64,000 nt of DNA from Alistipes communis. GTDB lineage: Bacteria > Bacteroidota > Bacteroidia > Bacteroidales > Rikenellaceae. The DNA lies in NCBI RefSeq assembly GCF_006542665.1, contig NZ_AP019735.1:3038001-3102000 (forward strand), read 5' to 3'. A model generated the notes under the pieces. It did no database searches, was not told the origin of the DNA, and worked only from the letters and a program-made list of their open reading frames with translations. The translations under genes were made by a program, and so were the position numbers. Positions 40,782-49,797 of this stretch are shown one piece after another (position 1 is the stretch's first letter; each line of letters opens with the position of its first letter).

Positions 40782-42677
40782 ATGCGCAGCCGTTTATTAC
40801 CGTGTCTTCTGCTCACACTGGGCAGCACGGCCGCCGGCACGGCGCAGGAGTACTCCGTCGCAACGCTCGCCGACTCGCTGCGGCAAAACGCTCAGGCAGT
40901 CGTCCGGCTCTACGAAACCGATTTCCAATACAATTCGCCCTCCTCGGCGACGGCACGGCACGACATCGTCGTCACGCTGCTGGACCGCAGGGGAGCCAGA
41001 CATGCCGACCTGGTCTGCTACGTGGACATGTTCAGTTCGCTGAAAAGCTTCTCCGCAGAGATCTGCGACGCCTCCGGCCGCGTGATCCGCAAACTCGGCA
41101 AAGGCGACCTGAACTATACCGAATATTCCCAGCATCTGGCCGACGATGCGGCTTACTACTGGCTCGAACCGCCGTTATCGGTCTTCCCATGTACCGTCCG
41201 CTACCGTTACGAGACGGCGCACAAGAACGGCATGTTCGGCACGCTGCGTTTCGTCCCGCTGTCGACCGACATCGGCGTAGCACTGGAAAAGGCGCGTTTC
41301 CGGCTGTCGACCCCTGCCGGCTATGCGTTCAACTGCCGATGCACGCCCTTCCCTGTCGAACCCGTGCGGCATACGGATCGCGGCCGCGACAACTACGAAT
41401 GGACATTCCCGTCCCGCACGGCCGTGCTCGACGAACCGCTGATTCCGCCCGCCCGCGAACGGCTGCCGATCCTCTACTTCGCGCCGTCGGAGTTCACCTA
41501 CGACAAAACGCAGGGGAATATGCAGGACTGGCCCCGTTTCGGCGTCTGGATGGACGGACTGCTCGCAGGCCGCGGGCAGTTGCCGCTCGCGTTGCAGACC
41601 GAGGTGCACGCCCTGACCGACACGATCCCCGACAAACGGGAAAAAATCGAGGCGCTCTACCACTATCTGGGACGTACGACCCGCTACGTGAGCATCCAGC
41701 TGGGTATCGGGGGCTGGCAGCCGATGGACGCCGCAACGGTCTATGCGAATAAATTCGGCGACTGCAAGGCGCTCTCCAACTACCTGCACGCGATGCTGGC
41801 CGCCTGCGACATCGAGTCGTTCTACACCATCATCCACACGCAGAACAAGCATATCCCGCGCGATTTCGCCACACCGGCCATCGCCAACCACGCCATTCTG
41901 GGCGTGCCGTGCCAGCGGGACACGCTGTGGCTGGAATGCACCAATACCGACGTTCCCTTCGGCTATGTACATCAGTCGATCGCCGGTCACGACGCCGTGA
42001 TCTGCCACGACGGCAAGGCCGAAGTCGTCACGCTGCCCGCCTACGCCGACTCGCTCAACACCGAATGCCAGCGCATCGACGTCCGGCTCGACGAGGCGGG
42101 CAATGCCAGCCTCTCGCTGTCGAGCGTCAGTCGGGCGCGGCAATACGAGTGGACTCGGCCGATACTGGATCTGGCGCGCGACAAGCAAGCCGATTTCCTG
42201 CGCAGGTCGTTCCAACTGCCGCTGGCGCAGGTCGATTCGCTGCGCTGCGAGGAGGTGCTGGACATGCCGCTTCCCGAGATGCACATCCGCGCCTCGATCA
42301 CCGCGCTGCGCTATGCCAACAAGACCGGCTCGCGCCTGTTCGTCCCCGTAGCACCGCTGCGTTCGGGGCCGGGCCGCTTTACGGCCGAACGCAGGCACGA
42401 CCTGTGGATCGACAAGGGGTATTGCGATACCGATTCGCTTACGCTGCATCTGCCGGAGGGGTATGTCGTCGAAGCGCTTCCGAAATCCGTAACGATAGAA
42501 AACCGCTTCGGAAAGGTCGCATTCGAGGCCTTGTGCAGCGGCGACAGGTTGCACATCCGCATCCGCCTGCTGCGCCGTTCGGGCCGTTACCCGCAAAGCG
42601 AGTATGCAGCCTTCCGCGAATTCATGCAGGCCGTCGACCGCGTCTATTCGGCCAAAATCGTCCTGCGCAAGGTATAA
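40782..42677 (+). CDS. DUF3857/transglutaminase-like domain protein (catalytic residues kept)
   Basis: A 631-residue protein with a signal peptide (about 1-21), DUF3857 domain (about 45-200) and transglutaminase-like domain (about 280-400). The putative active-site motifs are present: NKFGDCKALSNYLHAML (Cys) and PAIANHAILGVP (His), then LWLECTNTD. It is probably periplasmic or surface-attached and may act with its upstream paralogue. The true reaction in this family is not known; peptidase or isopeptide activity is possible. Confidence 0.9.
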   Translation: MRSRLLPCLLLTLGSTAAGTAQEYSVATLADSLRQNAQAVVRLYETDFQYNSPSSATARHDIVVTLLDRRGARHADLVCYVDMFSSLKSFSAEICDASGRVIRKLGKGDLNYTEYSQHLADDAAYYWLEPPLSVFPCTVRYRYETAHKNGMFGTLRFVPLSTDIGVALEKARFRLSTPAGYAFNCRCTPFPVEPVRHTDRGRDNYEWTFPSRTAVLDEPLIPPARERLPILYFAPSEFTYDKTQGNMQDWPRFGVWMDGLLAGRGQLPLALQTEVHALTDTIPDKREKIEALYHYLGRTTRYVSIQLGIGGWQPMDAATVYANKFGDCKALSNYLHAMLAACDIESFYTIIHTQNKHIPRDFATPAIANHAILGVPCQRDTLWLECTNTDVPFGYVHQSIAGHDAVICHDGKAEVVTLPAYADSLNTECQRIDVRLDEAGNASLSLSSVSRARQYEWTRPILDLARDKQADFLRRSFQLPLAQVDSLRCEEVLDMPLPEMHIRASITALRYANKTGSRLFVPVAPLRSGPGRFTAERRHDLWIDKGYCDTDSLTLHLPEGYVVEALPKSVTIENRFGKVAFEALCSGDRLHIRIRLLRRSGRYPQSEYAAFREFMQAVDRVYSAKIVLRKV

Positions 42678-42682
42678 ACGAT

Positions 42683-42717
42683 CGGTCGGCGACACCCGAA
42701 AGGGTAGTCGCCGACCG
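42683..42717. terminator. Terminator between convergent genes
   Basis: An 11-bp perfect inverted repeat (CGGTCGGCGAC / GTCGCCGACCG) lies 5 bp after the DUF3857 gene stop and before the convergent MazG-like gene. The T-tract is weak. Confidence 0.65.
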
Positions 42718-42758
42718 ACTGAAAGGAGCGGCCGAAACCAGCCGCCGTATCCCGAAGC

Positions 42759-43079
42759 CTACAATTTCGGGTTGTTCCGATGACGCTCCGCGTCGCGGGC
42801 GCTCTTCTTGGCGAAATTCGCTTCGACGGCCCGGGTCAGATCGACCCCCGTCTGGTTGGCCAGACAAACCAGCACCCACAGGATGTCGGCCATTTCGTCG
42901 GCGAGATTCTCCTTCTCGCCGGCCTTGAACGACTGGTCGCCGTACTTGCGCGCCATGACGCGCGCCAACTCCCCGACCTCCTCCGTAAGAACCGCCATAT
43001 TGGTCAGTTCGCTGAAATAACGCACGCCGTACTCCTTGATCCACGTATCGACGCGCTGCTGCAATTCACTCAACTCCAT
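42759..43079 (-). CDS. MazG-like nucleotide pyrophosphohydrolase
   Basis: A 106-residue all-helical protein. The EExxE-type metal motif EEVGELARVMARKYGDQ lies near residues 33-49 and the second box NLADEMADILWVLVCLANQ near 58-76, matching the MazG-like family that hydrolyses nucleoside triphosphates to monophosphates. The single domain is short, as in housecleaning dimeric pyrophosphohydrolases. It is transcribed leftward alone. Confidence 0.9.
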   Translation of the reverse strand: MELSELQQRVDTWIKEYGVRYFSELTNMAVLTEEVGELARVMARKYGDQSFKAGEKENLADEMADILWVLVCLANQTGVDLTRAVEANFAKKSARDAERHRNNPKL

Positions 43080-43272
43080 ATCCGTACAGAAAAAAGGGTA
43101 TTTCCGGCAGGCGCGGATTTCCGAACGTTTCCGTCAAACCGGCAGGGCAGAGCCGCACCGGCGCAGGAGATTCCCTGACGGGAAGACGAACGCCGGAATC
43201 AGACGGTTTCACCCCGCCGCACGGTGCGGCAAGGACGAAATCCGGCTCCGGAGACCCGTCGGTCCGCCCGTA

Positions 43273-45015
43273 TCAAACGAGCTTCAATTCCTTTTTAATC
43301 GTCTCGATCTTGGCATCCAGCCCGGCCTCCACACGGTCGAAATCGGCCACCGATTCCAACTCGGCGCGCACGCCGAAGTAGAACTTGATCTTCGGCTCGG
43401 TTCCCGACGGACGCACCGAAACCACCGTCCCGTCAGCGGCGAACCACTGCAACACGTTGGACGCCTCCTCCTCGATCGGGGTTTTGGCCCCCGTCCTGAC
43501 ATCGGTCGATTCGAGCAGTTTGAAGTCGTTGATCTTCACCACGGGCGAACCTGCAATCTCCCTGGGGGGATCGGCGCGGTAGTCGACCATCATCTGCTGA
43601 ATCTCGGCAGCGCCCTCCATGCCCTTGCGGACGACCGACACGAGCCCTTCGCGGAAGAAACCGAACTCCACGTAGAGCTTCTGCAACCACTCGTAGAGCG
43701 TCAATCCCATCGTATCCCTCGTCCACGCAGCGGCTTCGGCCACCAACGAGCAGGCCGATACAGCGTCCTTGTCGCGCACGAAATCGCCGGCCAGATAGCC
43801 GAACGACTCCTCGCCGCCGCCGATGTAGGTGGCCTTGCCTTCGTTGTTGCGGATAATGCGGGCGATGTATTTGAAGCCCGTGAGACAGTCGTAGCACTTC
43901 ACGCCGAAATGCGCCGCCATGACGTTGGGCATCTGCGAGGTGACGATCGTCTTGACCACGAACTCCTTGCCGTCGAGGCGCCCCAGCTCCGACCAGCGCG
44001 TCAACTGATAGGCCATGATGAGCGACAAGGTCTGGTTGCCGTTCAGCAGAACGTATTCTCCCTTGGCATTGCGCAGCGCGACGCCGATACGATCCGAATC
44101 GGGATCGGTGGCCAGCACCAGATCGGCGCCCAGCCGCGAACCCAGCTCGATGGCCTTGGCCATCGTCTTGCGCTCTTCGGGATTGGGGGATTCGACGGTG
44201 GGGAAGTTGCCGTCGATGACCGCCTGCTCCTCGACCAGCGAGACGTTCGTGAAGCCCCACTTGCGCAGCGACGCCGGCACGAGCCGCACGCCGGCGCCGT
44301 GCAGCGGCGTATAGGCGATCTTCATGTCGTGGAACTTGCCGACGCTTTCGGGCGAGAGCGACAGCGTATGCACCTTATTTAAGTAGATCTCGTCGAACTC
44401 CTCGCCCAGCAGCGTGATGTTGCCCGGATTGGCACCCGTGAGGATCTGGTCGATCGAGGTGATCTTCTCCACCTCGGCGATGATGTTGCGGTCGTGCGGG
44501 GCCGTTACCTGCGAACCGTCCGTCCAATAGGCCTTGTAGCCGTTGTACTCCTTGGGATTGTGCGAAGCGGTGACCACGACCCCCGAATGGCATTTCAGTT
44601 CGCGGATGGCGAAACTCAACTCGGGAGTGGGGCGCAGCTTGTCGAACAGAAAGACCGTAAATCCGTTCGAAGCGAAGATGTCGGCCACACGCTCGGCGAA
44701 CATCCGCGAATTGTTGCGCGAATCGTGGCCGATCGCCACGCGGATCCGCTCGCCCGCGAAATTCTTTTTCAAGTAGTTGGCGAGCCCCTGCGTGGCCATG
44801 CCCACCGTATAGACGTTCATGCGGTTGGTACCCACGCCCATGATGCCGCGCAGGCCGCCCGTACCGAATTCCAAATCCTTGTAAAAGCTCTCGGTCAACT
44901 CCTTCCTATCGTGATCCATCAGATAGCGCACCTGCTTTTTGGTCGCTTCGTCGTAGTCGCCGTCGAGCCATTTCTGCGCTTTCGACAGGACCAGCTGCTC
45001 TAATTCGTTTGCCAT
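43273..45015 (-). CDS. Phospho-sugar mutase (phosphoglucomutase/phosphomannomutase family)
   Basis: A 580-residue enzyme. The active-site phosphoserine loop is VVVTASHNPKEYNGYKAYW near residues 145-163, the metal-binding loop ATDPDSDRIGVALRN near 300-315, the sugar-binding GGGEESFGYLAGDFVRDKD near 380-400, and the phosphate loop RPSGTEPKIKFY near 540-551. It interconverts hexose 1- and 6-phosphates. It diverges from dnaA across an AT-rich gap, with a TATATTTG box at 45071-45078 on the minus strand. Confidence 0.93.
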   Translation of the reverse strand: MANELEQLVLSKAQKWLDGDYDEATKKQVRYLMDHDRKELTESFYKDLEFGTGGLRGIMGVGTNRMNVYTVGMATQGLANYLKKNFAGERIRVAIGHDSRNNSRMFAERVADIFASNGFTVFLFDKLRPTPELSFAIRELKCHSGVVVTASHNPKEYNGYKAYWTDGSQVTAPHDRNIIAEVEKITSIDQILTGANPGNITLLGEEFDEIYLNKVHTLSLSPESVGKFHDMKIAYTPLHGAGVRLVPASLRKWGFTNVSLVEEQAVIDGNFPTVESPNPEERKTMAKAIELGSRLGADLVLATDPDSDRIGVALRNAKGEYVLLNGNQTLSLIMAYQLTRWSELGRLDGKEFVVKTIVTSQMPNVMAAHFGVKCYDCLTGFKYIARIIRNNEGKATYIGGGEESFGYLAGDFVRDKDAVSACSLVAEAAAWTRDTMGLTLYEWLQKLYVEFGFFREGLVSVVRKGMEGAAEIQQMMVDYRADPPREIAGSPVVKINDFKLLESTDVRTGAKTPIEEEASNVLQWFAADGTVVSVRPSGTEPKIKFYFGVRAELESVADFDRVEAGLDAKIETIKKELKLV

Positions 45016-45290
45016 AAATTATTAGTTTTATTTATAAAAAAACAACGATTCATCATTTTAATACTATACGCAAATATACACAAAAAATTCCGAATATTCA
45101 CTATCAACCAGTTAAAAAACGAGGCTCCGAAAACCCTTATTTTGCTATATATAAAAAATCCGAAAAAGCAACCGAAAACAGAAGATATTTTCACAAATTT
45201 ATTCACACCTTTGTAAGGCCAAAAAGTACGGGTCTCCGATTCGTTCCTCAGGCAAAAATTCAATCAGACAAAAAAGACTCGCATTGGCGC
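45016..45290. promoter_or_regulatory. AT-rich region upstream of dnaA with DnaA-box-like sites
   Basis: This gap is far more AT-rich than its surroundings. It holds TTATTCACA at 45199-45207, an exact match to TTATNCACA, a related TTTTCACAA at 45189-45197, and the leftward TATATTTG box. The sites may serve dnaA autoregulation or the replication origin; a single exact box cannot decide between these. Confidence 0.45.
45071..45078 (-). promoter_or_regulatory. -7 box of the phospho-sugar mutase gene
   Basis: TATATTTG on the minus strand, 55 bp upstream of the start. Confidence 0.55.
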
Positions 45291-46694
45291 ATGTTCAATA
45301 ACTCGCAGACATACAGCGATATATGGCAGCTTTGCCTGAACCGGATCAAGGAGCAGACCTCCGCCGAGGAGTTCGCCAAATGGTTCCAGCCCATCGTCCC
45401 GCTCGAATTCGACGGAACGACGCTGCGTCTGCGCGTGCCCAACGCCAGCTACGTCTACCAGATCGAGAAAAACTACATCCCGTTCCTGCGTCCGATCATC
45501 TCGCAGCTCTACGGCCAGCAGACGCGGCTCCACTACGCCGTGCCCAAAGCCGAGGCGCCGAAACTGGACACTGAAACCGATTCGACGGCCATCTCGCGCT
45601 TCGCTACGCAGAACGACACGGCAAATATAAAAAATCCTTTCATCATTCCCGGCCTCAAAAGGGTGCGAATCGACCCGCAGCTCAATCCGAACTACACCTT
45701 CTCGACCTTCATCGAGGGGGAGTGCAACCGGCTGGCGCGGTCGGCCGGCATGTCGGTGGCGGTGAATCCCGGCACGACGCCGTTCAACCCCTTGTATATA
45801 TACGGCGATTCGGGATTGGGAAAGACCCACATCGCACAATCGATCGGCCACGAAGTGTTGCAGCGTCATCCCGAGCTGCAAGTGCTCTACGTGTCGATGA
45901 ACAAATTCCAGGCCCAGTTCCAGACGGCGCACAAACGCGGCGAAATTCCCGATTTCATCCACTTCTATCAGATGATCGACGTGCTCATCATCGACGACAT
46001 CCAGGAGCTGACCGGAAAGCCGGGTACGCAGAACGTCTTCTTCAACATCTTCAACCACCTGCACCTGTCGGGCAAGCAGCTGATCCTCACGTCGGATAAG
46101 CCGCCCGTCGAATTGAAGGACATCGAGGACCGTCTGCTGACGCGTTTCAAGTGGGGGCTTTCCACCCAGCTCAACCAGCCCGACCACGACACGAAGGTGA
46201 AGATCATCCGCGCCAAGGCGCAGAAGATGGGCGCGCAGATCTCGGAAGAGATCGTGCAGTTCCTCGCCGACAACATCTCGGCCAACGTGCGCGAGATCGA
46301 AGGCGCGCTGTCGTCGCTGGTGGCCAACGCGTCGTTCCTCGGACGGAAAATCACCACGTCGCTGGCCAAAGAGATTCTCAAAGCCTACGTGCAGCTCTAT
46401 CAGAAGGAGATTACGATCGAACACATCATCGAGGTGGTATGCGGCTACCTGGCCCTCGATCCCGAACGGTTCAACTCTCCGGAGCGGACGCGCGAGATCG
46501 CGCAGGCGCGGCAGATCGCCATGTATCTGGCCAAGCAGCACACCAAGGCACCGCTGGCCACGATCGGCGCGGCCATCGGCGGCCGCAACCACGCCACCGT
46601 ACTCCACTCGTGCAAGGCGGTGTCGAACCTGCTCGAAACCGACAAGGCGTTCCGCCGGCAGGTCGAGGAGATCGAAAAGCAGGTGTTGGCATAA
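45291..46694 (+). CDS. dnaA: Chromosomal replication initiator protein DnaA
   Basis: A 467-residue AAA+ initiator. Domain I is near residues 5-85, a short linker holds KNPFIIPGLKR, Walker A is YIYGDSGLGKTHIAQSIGH near 168-186, Walker B VLIIDDIQELTG near 230-241, and the C-terminal DNA-binding signature is IGAAIGGRNHATVLHSCKAV near 424-443. It binds DnaA boxes and opens the origin. One exact DnaA box lies in the upstream gap. Confidence 0.97.
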   Translation: MFNNSQTYSDIWQLCLNRIKEQTSAEEFAKWFQPIVPLEFDGTTLRLRVPNASYVYQIEKNYIPFLRPIISQLYGQQTRLHYAVPKAEAPKLDTETDSTAISRFATQNDTANIKNPFIIPGLKRVRIDPQLNPNYTFSTFIEGECNRLARSAGMSVAVNPGTTPFNPLYIYGDSGLGKTHIAQSIGHEVLQRHPELQVLYVSMNKFQAQFQTAHKRGEIPDFIHFYQMIDVLIIDDIQELTGKPGTQNVFFNIFNHLHLSGKQLILTSDKPPVELKDIEDRLLTRFKWGLSTQLNQPDHDTKVKIIRAKAQKMGAQISEEIVQFLADNISANVREIEGALSSLVANASFLGRKITTSLAKEILKAYVQLYQKEITIEHIIEVVCGYLALDPERFNSPERTREIAQARQIAMYLAKQHTKAPLATIGAAIGGRNHATVLHSCKAVSNLLETDKAFRRQVEEIEKQVLA

Positions 46695-46768
46695 CGCCCG
46701 CCCGACATATTATGCTACGGAAAACGCGACCTCGGGTCACGTTTTCCCGTTTCAGTTCCCGAACAAGC

Positions 46769-47677
46769 ATGGACCAACCCAAACTCGAACGGCTGCTGCG
46801 GCTGATGAAGATGCTCACGGCCAACACCGAATACACGATCGACGACCTGGCTGAGCGGCTCATGATGTCGCGCCGCACCGTCTACCGCTATATCGACACC
46901 TTCCGCGAAGCGGGTTTCGTCATCAAGAAGAGCGGCGAACACATCCGGCTGGACAAGGAGTCGCCGCACTTCAAGGACATTTCGCAACTGATCCATTTCA
47001 CCGAGGAGGAGGCCGTGATCCTCAAAAGCGCCATCGAAAACATCGACGACGACAACCTACTGAAACAGAACCTCAAACGCAAACTCTACTCGGTCTACGA
47101 CAACCGCACGCTGGCCGACACGATCGTCAAGGGCCGGTTGTCGGGCATCGTTCACAATCTGGTCGGAGCGATCGCCGAAAAACGGCAGGTAGTACTGCAA
47201 GCCTACCGTTCGGCACGCGGAGCCGCCGTACGCGACCGCAGGGTAGAGCCGTTCGCCTTCACCACCAACTACGTCAACATCTGGTGCTACGACACGGAAG
47301 ACGGCCTCTGCAAGCTCTTCAAAACCTCGCGCATCGGCGCCGTACTGCCGCTCGGCGACGAATGGGCACACGAAGCGGAACACCGCGAAGGTTTCATGGA
47401 CGTCTTCCGCATGAACGGCCACGACCGGCACCGCATCCGCCTGCGGCTGGGGATGCTGGCGCACAACCTGCTCGTCGAGGAGTATCCGCTCGCCGAACGC
47501 GACCTCGCGCCCGACGGCGAGAGCCACTGGCTGCTGGAGACCGAAGTGGCGGGATTCGCCGGCGTCGCCCGTTTCGTCGCGGGATTGCTCGACGACGTGG
47601 AGATCGTCGACTCGCCCGAGCTGAAACGCTACGTGGCCGATTATTTCCGGCGCAACGCGGCGGTGATCGCCGACTGA
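46769..47677 (+). CDS. HTH/WYL-domain transcriptional regulator
   Basis: A 302-residue protein. An N-terminal HTH_11-type domain (LERLLRLMKMLTANTEYTID, then MMSRRTVYRYIDTFREAGF) occupies about 1-60; a middle linker follows, then a WYL domain with the VEPFAFTTNYVNIWCYD stretch near 165-181 and a C-terminal extension. It probably senses a ligand or nucleic acid signal. The start was placed at 46769; an in-frame ATG at 46712 would add 19 Arg-rich residues. Targets are unknown. Confidence 0.85.
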   Translation: MDQPKLERLLRLMKMLTANTEYTIDDLAERLMMSRRTVYRYIDTFREAGFVIKKSGEHIRLDKESPHFKDISQLIHFTEEEAVILKSAIENIDDDNLLKQNLKRKLYSVYDNRTLADTIVKGRLSGIVHNLVGAIAEKRQVVLQAYRSARGAAVRDRRVEPFAFTTNYVNIWCYDTEDGLCKLFKTSRIGAVLPLGDEWAHEAEHREGFMDVFRMNGHDRHRIRLRLGMLAHNLLVEEYPLAERDLAPDGESHWLLETEVAGFAGVARFVAGLLDDVEIVDSPELKRYVADYFRRNAAVIAD

Positions 47678-47819
47678 ATCCCTCCCCGAACAGCCCCTCC
47701 CGACAACATCAAAACGGACAATTCCGTAAAATGATTCCGATATTTTTCTCTTGTGTCAAAACCTGACACGAAGGTTTCGTTCCTTTGCAGTATCGAAAAA
47801 CCGAAAAACTCAGAAAAGC

Positions 47820-48035
47820 ATGGGAACAGCCTACAAAATCAAGTGCAAGCACTGCGGAACGGAGTTCCAGCACAGTGCATCGGCCTGCTACGGCCTCTAT
47901 CAGGAGTGCGTCGGATGCGGTTCGTCGGTCGTCGAAACCGACATTCCGATCCGCTGCCCTTCGTGCCTGCACGTGCTCAACCGCACCGAGCAGGAGTTCA
48001 ACGAACAGGTGGAAGTCGTCATGATGTGGGACTGA
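47820..48035 (+). CDS. Small zinc-ribbon protein
   Basis: A 71-residue protein with Cys pairs CKHCG (about 9-13), a CYGLYQECVGCGSS stretch (about 23-36) and CPSCL (about 46-50), which suggest zinc binding. It starts MGTAYKIKCKHCG; the open frame upstream to 47751 adds a poor N-terminus. No function is recognised; proteins of this size with this arrangement are common in Bacteroidetes. Confidence 0.75.
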   Translation: MGTAYKIKCKHCGTEFQHSASACYGLYQECVGCGSSVVETDIPIRCPSCLHVLNRTEQEFNEQVEVVMMWD

Positions 48036-48121
48036 CCTTCCCGAAAACGTCCCGAAAAGGCCCGAATCCGGCGCCGAACGCGCATTTTCCGAAAAATTTC
48101 ACTATCTTTGACTTCGTCTTA

Positions 48122-48184
48122 GATACTCCGTCCCGGCATAACCAAGCTGACGCTTGCTTCTGCGCTCGACTTTCCGTATCTTTG
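48122..48184 (+). repeat. Promoter-hairpin repeat, copy B (before bcp)
   Basis: Outer arms are GATAC 48122-48126 and GTATC 48176-48180; the apical stem is CAAGC 48143-48147 / GCTTG 48152-48156 with loop TGAC. CTTG at 48153-48156, a 20-bp spacer and TATCTTTG 48177-48184 form the promoter. An upstream TATCTTTG-ACTTCGTCTT and a downstream TATCTTTG-ACATCGTCTT give an approximately 18-bp direct repeat around the element. Confidence 0.8.
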
Positions 48185-48220
48185 ACATCGTCTTGAACAA
48201 TTAATTCGCATTACGAAAAA

Positions 48221-48691
48221 ATGACGACGCTCCGAGTGGGGGATACGGCCCCCGATTTCACCTCCGTGACGCAGGACGGCCAGCCCTTTACGAAGGCCGA
48301 CCTCATGGGACAACGCACGATACTCTATTTCTATCCCAAGGACAACACTTCGGGATGCACGCTCGAAGCCAAGAGCCTGCGCGACGGCAAGGCCGAACTG
48401 GCGGCCATGGGGTTCCGGATCGTCGGCGTCAGCCCCGACAGCGAACGTTCGCACCGGAATTTCTGCGCCAAACACGAACTGAACTTCACGCTGCTGGCCG
48501 ACACCGACCACAGCGTTTGCGAAGCGTTCGGCGTCTGGGCCGAAAAGTCGATGTACGGCCGCAAGTACATGGGCGTGCTGCGCACGACCTTCGTCATCGA
48601 CGCCGAGGGGCGCATCGAAAAGATTTTCACCAAGGTGGACACCAAGAATCACTATCGGCAGATCGCCGATGCTTACAAACAAGCAGAATAA
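48221..48691 (+). CDS. bcp: Peroxiredoxin, BCP (thioredoxin-dependent thiol peroxidase) type
   Basis: A 156-residue protein. The peroxidatic Cys lies in YPKDNTSGCTLEAKSLRDG near residues 38-56 (DNTSGCT). The usual second Cys five residues later is replaced by Lys, so a 1-Cys or different resolving mechanism is expected. The GVSPDSERSHRNFCAKHEL segment follows. It reduces peroxides in the cytoplasm. It sits downstream of hairpin-repeat copy B, which supplies a promoter, and 11 bp before recA. Confidence 0.92.
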   Translation: MTTLRVGDTAPDFTSVTQDGQPFTKADLMGQRTILYFYPKDNTSGCTLEAKSLRDGKAELAAMGFRIVGVSPDSERSHRNFCAKHELNFTLLADTDHSVCEAFGVWAEKSMYGRKYMGVLRTTFVIDAEGRIEKIFTKVDTKNHYRQIADAYKQAE

Positions 48692-48702
48692 CAACGAACG
48701 AT

Positions 48703-49719
48703 ATGGCAGAAAAACCACAGGCAAACGCGGACAAGCTCAAAGTGCTTAGCGCGGTCATGGACAAAATCGAAAAGGATTTCGGCAAAGGGTCGATCATGCG
48801 CATGAACAGCAGCGAGATCGTCGACGTGCCGGTCATTCCCACGGGGTCGATCACGCTCGACATGGCGCTCGGCGTGGGCGGCTATCCCAAAGGACGTGTC
48901 ATCGAGATCTACGGTCCCGAATCGTCGGGCAAGACGACGCTGGCGATCCATGCGATCGCCGAGGCGCAGAAGGCGGGCGGCATCGCAGCCTTCATCGACG
49001 CCGAGCACGCATTCGACAGTTTCTACGCACAGAAACTCGGCGTGGACGTCGACAACCTGCTCATCTCGCAGCCCGACAACGGCGAGCAGGCACTCGAAAT
49101 CGCCGACTCGCTGATCCGTTCGAGTGCGATCGACATCATCGTCATCGACTCGGTGGCGGCACTCACCCCCAAGGCCGAGATCGAAGGCGACATGGGCGAC
49201 TCGAAAATGGGCCTGCAAGCGCGGCTCATGTCGCAGGCGCTGCGCAAGCTGACGGCCAGCATATCGAAGACCAAGACCGTCTGCATCTTCATCAACCAGC
49301 TGCGCGACAAGATCGGCGTGGTCTACGGCAATCCCGAAACCACGACCGGCGGCAACGCGCTGAAATTCTATGCCAGCGTGCGTATCGACATCCGCCGCAT
49401 GTCGGTCATCAAGGACGGCGAGGAGCAGCTCGGAACCCGCACCAAAGTCAAGGTAGTGAAGAACAAGGTGGCACCCCCCTTCAAGAAGGCCGAGTTCGAC
49501 ATCATGTTCGGCGAGGGAATCTCCAAGATCGGCGAGATCATCGACCTCGGCGTGGATTACGGAGTCATCAAGAAGAGCGGTTCGTGGTTCTCCTACGGCG
49601 ACCGCAAACTCGGACAGGGCCGCGACGCGGTCAAGGAGCTCTTCAAGACCGATACGGCGCTCGCCGACGAAATCGAGACGAAAGTGCGCGAGGCGATGAA
49701 AGCGCCGCAGCAGAAGTAG
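48703..49719 (+). CDS. recA: DNA recombinase RecA
   Basis: A 338-residue recombinase. Walker A is IEIYGPESSGKTTLAIHAI near residues 65-83, Walker B IDIIVIDSVAALTPKAEIEG near 139-158, and loop 2 contains NPETTTGGNALKFYASVRID near 207-226. It catalyses strand exchange and LexA/UmuD co-protease activity where those are present. The start at 48703, 11 bp after bcp, gives MAEKPQANADK; the long upstream frame is a shadow. Confidence 0.97.
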   Translation: MAEKPQANADKLKVLSAVMDKIEKDFGKGSIMRMNSSEIVDVPVIPTGSITLDMALGVGGYPKGRVIEIYGPESSGKTTLAIHAIAEAQKAGGIAAFIDAEHAFDSFYAQKLGVDVDNLLISQPDNGEQALEIADSLIRSSAIDIIVIDSVAALTPKAEIEGDMGDSKMGLQARLMSQALRKLTASISKTKTVCIFINQLRDKIGVVYGNPETTTGGNALKFYASVRIDIRRMSVIKDGEEQLGTRTKVKVVKNKVAPPFKKAEFDIMFGEGISKIGEIIDLGVDYGVIKKSGSWFSYGDRKLGQGRDAVKELFKTDTALADEIETKVREAMKAPQQK

Positions 49720-49733
49720 CCCACCCGCCCGTC

Positions 49734-49766
49734 CGAAGCACTCCGGCTGGCGGCCGGAGCGCTTCG
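49734..49766 (+). terminator. Strong hairpin after recA
   Basis: CGAAGC(A)CTCCGGC pairs with GCCGGAG(C)GCTTCG with one mismatch. It begins 14 bp after the recA stop. The T-run is poor, so it may act as a terminator or mRNA end stabiliser. Confidence 0.5.
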
Positions 49767-49797
49767 ACATACGGAGCGCAAACCGAAAACGAGGGAT

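Noticed and set aside
46712..46768. Earlier ATG for the WYL regulator
   Set aside because: It adds 19 Arg-rich residues with no helix-turn-helix role and overlaps the gap after dnaA; kept only as an alternative start.
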